A stretch of 14,362 bases of DNA. Origin: Candidatus Omnitrophota bacterium. GTDB taxonomy: Bacteria; Verrucomicrobiota; Verrucomicrobiia; Limisphaerales; UBA1319. Numbering within the stretch: the first letter of the stretch is position 1; every line of letters begins with the position of its first letter. This document shows, piece after piece, positions 6,763-13,207 of this stretch. A program made the position numbers and the translations under genes. The notes beneath the pieces were generated by a model. The model saw nothing but the letters and a program-made list of their open reading frames with translations, did no database searches and was not told the origin of the DNA. The stretch spans positions 1 through 14,362 of the forward strand of contig JAMCZD010000383.1 in the NCBI GenBank assembly GCA_023473405.1. Direction: 5' to 3'.

Positions 6763-9054
6763 ATGGCCTATTTAATACTTTGGCTTTTACTCTTGGGGCA
6801 AGTCGCATGGTCAGCGGCATCGAACGGCCTGGGCGAAGCCGTTGAGACCATGATGGGCGTCGAACCGGGTCATCATGCCTCCATCATTCCCCGTCCGGTC
6901 ACACCCCACACCTCGTTCTTTTACGCCGGCCCATACGACCCGAAATTGGCAGTGCCGACGGATGCGGTGCGTCTCTATTTCTTGTCAACCTCGAGCGACC
7001 TGGCGATGTATTCGAGTTGGGCGAAAAAGGGTTTTGAACCGCAAACGATGGTCCACAGCCGGTTTGGATGGGAGGTGCGCCCACTGCTCGACGAAGTCCA
7101 AATGGACCGGCAGGGAAAACTATCGGCCGTGGGCGACTCGAAGGACTATTACAAGGTCCCCACACTCGAGCGGACCGAGCTGGCCAAGCGGTATTATGTG
7201 GGACCGCTCGAGGCAGGCGCCACGGGTGTTGGATTTGATGAGCCGGAATATTGGGCGCACACGGGTTACTCAACGGCATTCAAAAAGGAGTGGCAGGCCG
7301 TTTTCGGGACTCCTTGGCAACCGCCGCACAGCAGCGTGGACGCACGATACAGGTCCGAACAGCTCAAGGGCATCCTGTTCCGGCGCCACGTCGAGGCCAT
7401 CCTGAAAGACGCGGCGCAACGGAAACCTGCCGCGGTTCGCCTGGTCGCCTTTCACAGCCCGGTCAATTATTACCAATGGAACATTGTTGCCCCTCATAAC
7501 GAGCTGGTGAGGCTGCCGTGGCTACAGGAGATCATCGCCGAAGTCTGGACCGGCACCGCGCAAACCCCGTGCCTGGCTGAAGGCGAGCGTAAGGCGCGCA
7601 TCTTCGAGGTTGCGTTCCTGGAATACAGCTCGTGCTATCATTTGACGCGTGGCACCGGGAAGAAATTGTGGTTTCTCATCGATCCCATGGAGGACACGCC
7701 CAATCGGCCGATGGAAGCCTACCGGCACGGTTACGAGCGAACCCTCCTGGCTGCGCTGATGTTCCCAAGAGTGGATAGCTACGAAGTATTGGTCTGGCCG
7801 AATCGGATTCTCCCGAAGGTGCCCAGGGAATATGCCACGGTAATCAACACCGCCGTTGGCGTCTTGTGCGACCTGTGGCGCTACCCGGACAGCCGGCGCG
7901 AAGCGGGCAGCAAACGCATCGGGACCTTCGTCGCCGACTCGATGGGATGGCAGCGGGGCGAGCCCGCGCCGAGCGATTACGACGGTTTTTATGGCCTGGC
8001 CATGCCGCTGGTATTGCATGGCGTGCCCGTCCAGGTGCTGTCCCTGGACCGCGCCGTCGAACCCCGGTATCTGTCTTCGGTGAGAACCCTGCTCGTATCC
8101 TATGATTTCCTCAAACCGGCTCAGTCGGCGATCAACCGTGCCTTGGCTGATTGGACTCGGGCGGGAGGCACGTTGGTCTTTTTTGGGGGCACGGACGCTT
8201 ACAATGCGGTTACCAACTCATGGTGGCACCTGAGTGGATTCGGCAGTCCCGGCGAAGACCTGTTCAAGCGGATGGGGCTCGACCTTGGGCGCCCACGTGT
8301 CGTGGCGCATTCCGAAACAGAATTGCTCCTCGAGTCGGTTACCAACGCCCTCACGGGGGCCCAGCCCGGCCTGCGGATTCCCAAGTCCTACCCCTTAACC
8401 ATCTACCCGGTCCCGGCGGGCGCCACGCCTCTCTATGGAATTGCCGGCGAAACCAATCCAGTTGTTTGGCAAGTTGTGGTCGGCAAGGGAACGTTGATGT
8501 TCGCCGGTGTTGCGCCTGGTTGCCTGGGCGCGACCACCGAGGGCTCGCAATGGTTTAGGTCCTTGGCTCGACACGCCTATGAATTGGCTGGGGATCGATA
8601 CCGTGAGCATAACGGGTTCCTGGTTCGCCGGGGGCCTTACGTCGGCGTATACGCCCTGGAGAACGAATTCCGGGTTGAAGGTCGTTTCGTGAATCTCTTG
8701 ACACCCTCGCTGACGGTGACGGAGAACCCAACGGTTCCTCCCCACGAATGCGCCTTTTTGGCAAAGGCGGAACCCGGGACTGACCGGCCCCGTTTGCTGG
8801 CGGTGTCTGGCCGGTTGCGGGCGCGGAACGAGCAGCCTTGGGTTACCGCATTTATGGCGCAAGCACCCGCTCAAACGGACGGCGTTGCACGATTCTGGCG
8901 TGGCGAGCGCGAAGTCAAGGAAGCCAAGGCGTTCACCGTGAATGGCGCCACAATTCCAATTACCTGCCAGGTCGAAGCGGATACTGTCATCGTCCGCTAC
9001 CCCAACTGTCCGGAGGGCGTGGTGGTGCGCTTGAATTGGAAAGCAAACCGCTGA
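6763..9054 (+). CDS. Secreted glycoside hydrolase-like protein with GATase-like domain, family unassigned
   Basis: 763 residues with a signal peptide (MAYLILWLLLLGQVAWSA), which fixes the start at 6763. Residues about 40-380 read like a TIM-barrel glycosidase: alternating strands and helices, an acidic GFDEPEYW motif at 157-164 where such barrels often carry the acid/base, and later acidic strands (FEVAFLEYSS 281-290; LWFLIDPMED 302-311). Residues about 385-500 resemble the GATase-like trimerisation domain of GH42-type enzymes: YGLAMPLVLHGVPVQVLSLD, a lone strand RTLLVSYDFL, then WTRAGGTLVFFGG. Residues about 530-763 look like beta-sandwich domains. I cannot name the family; clan GH-A (GH42-like) is the best guess and catalytic residues are only candidates. 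The next gene is 66 bases away on the same strand, consistent with an operon. TTATAAT just before the ATG is probably chance. No clear ribosome-binding site. Confidence 0.72.
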   Translation: MAYLILWLLLLGQVAWSAASNGLGEAVETMMGVEPGHHASIIPRPVTPHTSFFYAGPYDPKLAVPTDAVRLYFLSTSSDLAMYSSWAKKGFEPQTMVHSRFGWEVRPLLDEVQMDRQGKLSAVGDSKDYYKVPTLERTELAKRYYVGPLEAGATGVGFDEPEYWAHTGYSTAFKKEWQAVFGTPWQPPHSSVDARYRSEQLKGILFRRHVEAILKDAAQRKPAAVRLVAFHSPVNYYQWNIVAPHNELVRLPWLQEIIAEVWTGTAQTPCLAEGERKARIFEVAFLEYSSCYHLTRGTGKKLWFLIDPMEDTPNRPMEAYRHGYERTLLAALMFPRVDSYEVLVWPNRILPKVPREYATVINTAVGVLCDLWRYPDSRREAGSKRIGTFVADSMGWQRGEPAPSDYDGFYGLAMPLVLHGVPVQVLSLDRAVEPRYLSSVRTLLVSYDFLKPAQSAINRALADWTRAGGTLVFFGGTDAYNAVTNSWWHLSGFGSPGEDLFKRMGLDLGRPRVVAHSETELLLESVTNALTGAQPGLRIPKSYPLTIYPVPAGATPLYGIAGETNPVVWQVVVGKGTLMFAGVAPGCLGATTEGSQWFRSLARHAYELAGDRYREHNGFLVRRGPYVGVYALENEFRVEGRFVNLLTPSLTVTENPTVPPHECAFLAKAEPGTDRPRLLAVSGRLRARNEQPWVTAFMAQAPAQTDGVARFWRGEREVKEAKAFTVNGATIPITCQVEADTVIVRYPNCPEGVVVRLNWKANR

Positions 9055-9120
9055 ATCATGTTCACATGCGCCCTCGAGGCTTGACTCGAAGGTGTGAATT
9101 ACGGCAAGAATTTCATTTAC

Positions 9121-9714
9121 ATGAACACTATGAAGAACCATTTCTTGCGAGGCATCGCGTTTGCCTCCCTGTTGCTGCTTCAAACCCCGTTGATGGCGGA
9201 AGCCCCGGAAGACGGATGGCAGTCGCTTTTCAACGGCAAAGACCTGGCCGGTTGGGTGCCGGTGCACGATGTCACCTTTGTGGTCAAAGACGGCAACCTG
9301 CGCCTGGTCAAAGGCATGGGCTGGCTGCGCACCGGGAAGCAATACCAGGATTTTGTCCTGGAGTTTGAATGGCGTGCCCTCGAGCCCAAATACGACAGCG
9401 GGATTTTCATTCGCGCCGGCTTGGAAGGCAAACCCTGGCCGAAGGACGGCTGGCAGGTAAACCTTCGGTACGATTCCTTGGGCGGCCTTGTGAAAGGCTA
9501 CGGCCAGGTTGTGCCTTCTACCACGCCCCAAATGCCGCTGAATCAATGGGTCAAGTTCCGCCTCGAAGTCAAAGGCAAAAAGGCAACCCTCGACGTCAAT
9601 AATGAACGCGCATGGGAGACGGAGGTTATCGATGCTACTCGGGGTTACATTGGCATCCAGGCCGAGGACAGGTCGTTCGACTTTCGCAACCTGCGCGTCC
9701 GGGAACTGCCATAA
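9121..9714 (+). CDS. Secreted DUF1080 protein (3-keto-disaccharide hydrolase family)
   Basis: One concanavalin-like jelly-roll domain of the DUF1080 (PF06439) family. Some members cleave 3-keto-glycosides made by sugar 3-dehydrogenases, and others are uncharacterised. With ATG at 9121 the protein has 197 residues. Signal peptide about 1-26 (hydrophobic FLRGIAFASLLLLQ, ending MAEA). DUF1080 spans about 32-194: WQSLFNGKDLAGW near the start, VVKDGNLRLV, a YQDFVLEFEWR strand, YDSGIFIRA with the acidic residue typical of the active-site face, KPWPKDGWQVNL, QWVKFRLEV and VRELP at the end. ATG at 9130 and GTG at 9094 are alternative starts; none has a good Shine-Dalgarno site. The gene lies 66 bases after the GH-like gene and 36 before the GH32 gene, so all three probably share a transcript. 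Family assignment is firm; the substrate is not known. Confidence 0.9.
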   Translation: MNTMKNHFLRGIAFASLLLLQTPLMAEAPEDGWQSLFNGKDLAGWVPVHDVTFVVKDGNLRLVKGMGWLRTGKQYQDFVLEFEWRALEPKYDSGIFIRAGLEGKPWPKDGWQVNLRYDSLGGLVKGYGQVVPSTTPQMPLNQWVKFRLEVKGKKATLDVNNERAWETEVIDATRGYIGIQAEDRSFDFRNLRVRELP

Positions 9715-9750
9715 CTGAACCACGACCGAACGTGGGACGGACAAATAATC

Positions 9751-11958
9751 ATGAAAACGGCAAAGACCACGCCCTTGGTTCTCGCCATCGCTTGCGTGTT
9801 GTCCTCGCTACCGGCCCTCCAAGCCGAGTCCGCCTCGAAACGCACGGTTTTAACAGATAAAACCCTGGTCGCCTGGGTGTGCTTCACCAATGTGATCCAG
9901 CGCGGCGGCAGTGTCTTGACACTCGAGAATCCCGGAGGCGAGTTCGACGCGATGGTTTTTGGCGAGATAAAGCCGGGCAAATGGATGGCCGGCAGCGATT
10001 ATTTCCGCCGGACCCAACAGGACCAGGACCTGTGGCCGAATGACCCTGGATCGACCAATGCCCTGATCCAATTGGCGATTGTCTATCGCGGAAGGCAAGT
10101 AAGCATTTACCGGAACGGGCGGCGGTACGCCGAGTATGCCATGCAAACTGAGCCTGCCACATTCGACACCTCCAGCAGGGTATTGATGGGACTTCGGCAC
10201 ACGGACGCCGCTCGGCCCAATTGTTTCTTCACCGGGTCCATCGAAGATGCGCGGATATATGACCAGGCGCTCGATGAAAAGGCTATTGAAAATCTAAGAC
10301 CGAATGAACCTTCAACCCCCAAGCCGCTGGCCTGGTGGTCATTCGAACGCGATACAGCCACCGATCTCATGGGCGCCTTCCCTGCCGGGCGCCTTTTCGG
10401 CGGAGCGACCATTTCCGGCGGACGCCTTCATCTGCCAGGCCCATCGAGTTATTTTGCCACGGGGGGCGAGTCGACTCGAACCCGCGAAACCGAGGACTGG
10501 CCGACATGGCATGTCACGGCCCTGCCGGAAGAAGGAGTCTGCCTGCCATACGATGCGAATGGCTGCATTTATTGGAAGGGCACATACCATCTGATGTACA
10601 TTTTCCAGGACCCAACCCTGCCCAATGGCGGCCATTGTTGGGGGCACTTGTCCAGCACCGACCTGGTCAATTGGACCTACCTTCCCACCGCCTTGGCCCC
10701 GCATCCGGGCGATCCCGACCTGGGCATTTTCAGCGGAAACGCCTTTACCAACAAGGCGGGAGTCCCGATGCTCTGTTGGTTCGGTATTGATGCCGGGGTC
10801 TGCGTTGCCACGGCCCAGGATGACAACCTGATTCATTGGAAAAAGCATCCGGGGAATCCAATCATCCCGATACCAAAACCCGGCAGCCCGGCAGCGGGCA
10901 TCTACAAGGTGTGGGACCCTTACATTTGGCTGGAGGGCGATACCTATTATTGTCTGCTCGGCGGCAATAAACTGCCGAACGGAAAAGACACACTTTACGT
11001 AATGAAATCCGCCGACCTGGTCCATTGGCAGCCGCTCCACCCGTTTTACGAACATCCTGACCTCTCATGGACTACCGAAGACGAGGACTGCTCGTGTCCG
11101 GACTTCTTTCAACTGGGCAACCAATATGTGCTCTTGTGCATCAGCCACAAGGTTGGAGCGCGCTGTTACATCGGGCGGTTCGATCCTCGCCAAGCCAGGT
11201 TTTTCCCCGAACAACACGTGCGGATGAATTGGCCGGGCGGAACTTTTTTCGCGCCGGAGAGTCTTCTGGACAATCAAGGCCGGCGCATCTTCTGGGCCTG
11301 GGTGACGGACCCGCGCCTGATGTCCACCCAGCGCGCTACCGGTTCGGGCACACAGAGTCTTCCCCGCGTGCTGGCGTTGGGTCCGGACGGCACCGTGCGC
11401 ATCACACCAGTCAAGGAACTCGAGTCGCTCCGGCGCGACCATCGGCAAATAGAGCATTGTCTTGTCAAGGCCGATTCGGAAGTGGTGCTGCCCGGCATTC
11501 GGGGCGACTCGATGGAACTGGCGCTAGAAATCGCGCCAGGCACAGCCTCTGAAATCGGTCTCAAGGTGCGTTGCTCACCTGATGGCGAAGAGGAGACCGG
11601 TATCTGGTACAATGCTCCTGCCGGGAAGCTGATAATTGATATGTCACGCTCCACTTTGCGGAAGGACGTGAAGTATTCGGCCGGCCCCATCGAAACCTAC
11701 TTCGGTCCCAAGAACCTCCAACACCGGGTGGAAGCTCCGTTCCACTTGCCACCGAATGAACCGCTCCGATTGCGCGTATTCATGGATAAACCGATGCTCG
11801 AAGTCTTCGCCAACGACCGCCAGTGCGTGACCCAACAGATATTCCCGAAAAACAGAGAAGCCACCGGGATCAAGCTCTGCGCCAAAGGTGGCGACGCCAA
11901 CGCCCGGGTGGTAGACGCGTGGCAGTTGGCTCCCGCCAGGTTCAGCATTGAAAAATGA
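9751..11958 (+). CDS. Secreted LamG-GH32 fusion (fructosidase-like), noncanonical acid/base motif
   Basis: 735 residues. Signal peptide 1-25 (PALQA end). LamG-like domain about 30-182 (AWVCFTN, YRGRQVSIYRNG, GSIEDARIYDQAL). GH32 five-bladed propeller about 253-550, then a C-terminal beta-sandwich about 555-728 (LRVFMDKPMLEVFAND, the usual GH32 closing strand). GH32 enzymes hydrolyse beta-fructosidic bonds in sucrose, inulin or levan by a retaining mechanism. D268 in PYDANG matches the nucleophile of WMNDPNG. D389 in VWDPYIW matches the transition-state Asp of RDP, with Arg replaced by Trp. The EC motif carrying the acid/base Glu reads CSCPDFF here, with Ser at the Glu position and E443/D444/E445/D446 just before it. 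So it is clearly GH32, but from a divergent clade whose activity and linkage cannot be predicted. Last gene of the probable three-gene operon; its stop abuts a gene remnant. Confidence 0.92.
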   Translation: MKTAKTTPLVLAIACVLSSLPALQAESASKRTVLTDKTLVAWVCFTNVIQRGGSVLTLENPGGEFDAMVFGEIKPGKWMAGSDYFRRTQQDQDLWPNDPGSTNALIQLAIVYRGRQVSIYRNGRRYAEYAMQTEPATFDTSSRVLMGLRHTDAARPNCFFTGSIEDARIYDQALDEKAIENLRPNEPSTPKPLAWWSFERDTATDLMGAFPAGRLFGGATISGGRLHLPGPSSYFATGGESTRTRETEDWPTWHVTALPEEGVCLPYDANGCIYWKGTYHLMYIFQDPTLPNGGHCWGHLSSTDLVNWTYLPTALAPHPGDPDLGIFSGNAFTNKAGVPMLCWFGIDAGVCVATAQDDNLIHWKKHPGNPIIPIPKPGSPAAGIYKVWDPYIWLEGDTYYCLLGGNKLPNGKDTLYVMKSADLVHWQPLHPFYEHPDLSWTTEDEDCSCPDFFQLGNQYVLLCISHKVGARCYIGRFDPRQARFFPEQHVRMNWPGGTFFAPESLLDNQGRRIFWAWVTDPRLMSTQRATGSGTQSLPRVLALGPDGTVRITPVKELESLRRDHRQIEHCLVKADSEVVLPGIRGDSMELALEIAPGTASEIGLKVRCSPDGEEETGIWYNAPAGKLIIDMSRSTLRKDVKYSAGPIETYFGPKNLQHRVEAPFHLPPNEPLRLRVFMDKPMLEVFANDRQCVTQQIFPKNREATGIKLCAKGGDANARVVDAWQLAPARFSIEK

Positions 11959-12133
11959 GGAAAGCAAGTTTGCCTTGGGCGCCCAGGCCAGCGTAGTGGC
12001 TGCGGCCGAGGGCGCGTCGGCCAATGCGAAATACGCCCAAGGGGTGGCGGTATTCACCATGGCCAGGACAGGATTGATGTATGAGGCGACAGTTGGCGGC
12101 CAGAAGTTCAAGTTCAAGCCGCTGAGTAGGTAG
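11948..12133 (+). pseudogene. 3' remnant of a probable SYLF/YSC84-type lipid-binding protein gene
   Basis: About 58 codons follow the GH32 stop in another frame and end at TAG 12133. The peptide reads SKFALGAQASVVAAAEG, then YAQGVAVFTM, then GLMYEATVGGQKFKFKPL. This resembles the last part of SYLF/YSC84-domain proteins, where a glycine/alanine-rich strand precedes a GLM-x-x-x-G-x-K strand pair; those proteins are usually near 200 residues. The N-terminal part is absent, since the sequence before it is the intact end of GH32. The only in-frame start is a TTG inside the GH32 gene without a good ribosome-binding site. I read it as the tail of a gene cut by arrival or rearrangement of the sugar-hydrolase block. 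A translationally coupled small protein is the alternative. The family call is from memory of the pattern and moderate. Confidence 0.5.
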
Positions 12134-12150
12134 AAACACTTACCTCCGGT

Positions 12151-12174
12151 AGGGCAGCGCTGCTGCGCTGCCCT
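12151..12174. repeat. Perfect 10-bp-stem palindrome between convergent genes
   Basis: AGGGCAGCGC (12151-12160) and GCGCTGCCCT (12165-12174) pair perfectly around TGCT. It ends seven bases before the stop of the minus-strand ATPase gene and follows the plus-strand gene remnant. That position suits a bidirectional terminator, but neither strand has a real T-tract; only a TTAGTTATT-like stretch follows on the plus strand. It also resembles the GC-rich short-loop palindromes elsewhere in the window and may be a dispersed repeat. Confidence 0.6.
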
Positions 12175-12180
12175 GATTAG

Positions 12181-13137
12181 TTATTGCGTTTCTCCACGAG
12201 TGACGCGAAGGAAGACCTCCTCGAGACCAAGTTCTTCTTCCTCCAATCCAACCAATTTGATCCCGCCCATCACCAGCGTCTCGGCGAGGCAACCGGGATT
12301 GGTGTCGTGATCGCGGAGAATCACCTTGAGGCGCCCGTCCAGCAGATCCACTTGAACTACTTCACAACGGCCCTGTAGCAATTCAATAGCCTTGTCCTCA
12401 CTGCCCAGCGTCTTGATCCAGAAGGTTCGGCCCACGGCGAATTGGTCGCGCACACCCTGGACCTCGCCGGTGTAAATGAGTTTGCCTTTCTCGATAATGG
12501 CGACGCGGTTGCACAGGTTCTGCAATTCGCTCAGGATATGGGAGGAGATGATGATGGTCTTTCCCATGTGCTGGAGTTCCAGCAGGATCGCCATGACTTC
12601 GATGCGGGCGCGCGGATCGAGTCCGCTGGCGGGTTCATCGAGCAACAGGACTTGCGGATCGTGGATGAGCACCCGGGCCAGGCCCAAGCGTTGTTGCATC
12701 CCGCGGCTCAATGCGCCAATCAATGAGCCACGCTTTTCCGACAAGCCCACTAATTCGAGCACGTCCTGAACGGTCTTTTCCCGTTGGGCGGTCGGAATCC
12801 GGTAGCAGGCACCAAAGAAATCCAGGTACTCGGTCACCTCCATGTCCTTATACACACCGAAAAAGTCGGGCATATAACCGATGAGCCGCCGGACGGCGTC
12901 AGCGGAGCGCACAATGTCATGGCCGAGAATCTCGGCACGTCCGGCAGTAGGTTCGAGGAATGTAGCCAGGATTCTGAGTGTGGTAGTTTTGCCGGCACCA
13001 TTCGAACCGATGAACCCGAACAAATCGCCTTTGTTGACCACCAGGTCCAAGCCGTTCAGGGCGACTAGGGAGCCATAATAGCGAGTTAGTCCGAAGGTCT
13101 GAACCGCCGGACCGGCATGGTTGGGTGGAGTGGCCAT
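12181..13137 (-). CDS. ABC transporter ATP-binding protein (GldA/NosF type)
   Basis: 318-residue cytoplasmic ATPase that would energise a separate membrane permease, most like exporter-type ATPases of the GldA/NosF/CcmA group. Motifs: Walker A GSNGAGKT at 44-51; signature LSRGMQQRLGLAR at 143-155 (Arg in place of the first Gly of LSGGQ, common in this group); Walker B VLLLDEP at 163-169 followed by the D-loop SGLDP; switch His in IISSH at 196-200. A C-terminal extension of about 90 residues (from about 228) is typical of the group. An in-frame TAA four codons upstream confirms that ATG 13137 is the first possible start. The upstream neighbour on the same strand, 70 bases away, is a membrane protein probably of the same system. 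No permease gene is in the window, and the transported substrate is unknown. Confidence 0.96.
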   Translation of the reverse strand: MATPPNHAGPAVQTFGLTRYYGSLVALNGLDLVVNKGDLFGFIGSNGAGKTTTLRILATFLEPTAGRAEILGHDIVRSADAVRRLIGYMPDFFGVYKDMEVTEYLDFFGACYRIPTAQREKTVQDVLELVGLSEKRGSLIGALSRGMQQRLGLARVLIHDPQVLLLDEPASGLDPRARIEVMAILLELQHMGKTIIISSHILSELQNLCNRVAIIEKGKLIYTGEVQGVRDQFAVGRTFWIKTLGSEDKAIELLQGRCEVVQVDLLDGRLKVILRDHDTNPGCLAETLVMGGIKLVGLEEEELGLEEVFLRVTRGETQ

Positions 13138-13207
13138 AGGCTTGAATTAGTAAGGAACTCGAGGGTGGAAGATGCGGCAATGGAAGTGCATGGGTGCAGT
13201 CATCGGT

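Noticed and set aside
9720..9735. A small hairpin (CCACG-ACCGAA-CGTGG) between the DUF1080 and GH32 genes.
   Set aside because: A five-base stem is weak and has no T-tract; it is expected by chance in GC-rich DNA.
8395..9744. A 449-codon open frame on the minus strand across the end of the GH-like gene and the DUF1080 gene.
   Set aside because: It runs antisense through two well-supported genes and their spacer, has low-complexity shadow composition, and shows no recognisable domain. GC-rich DNA commonly leaves such open antisense frames.
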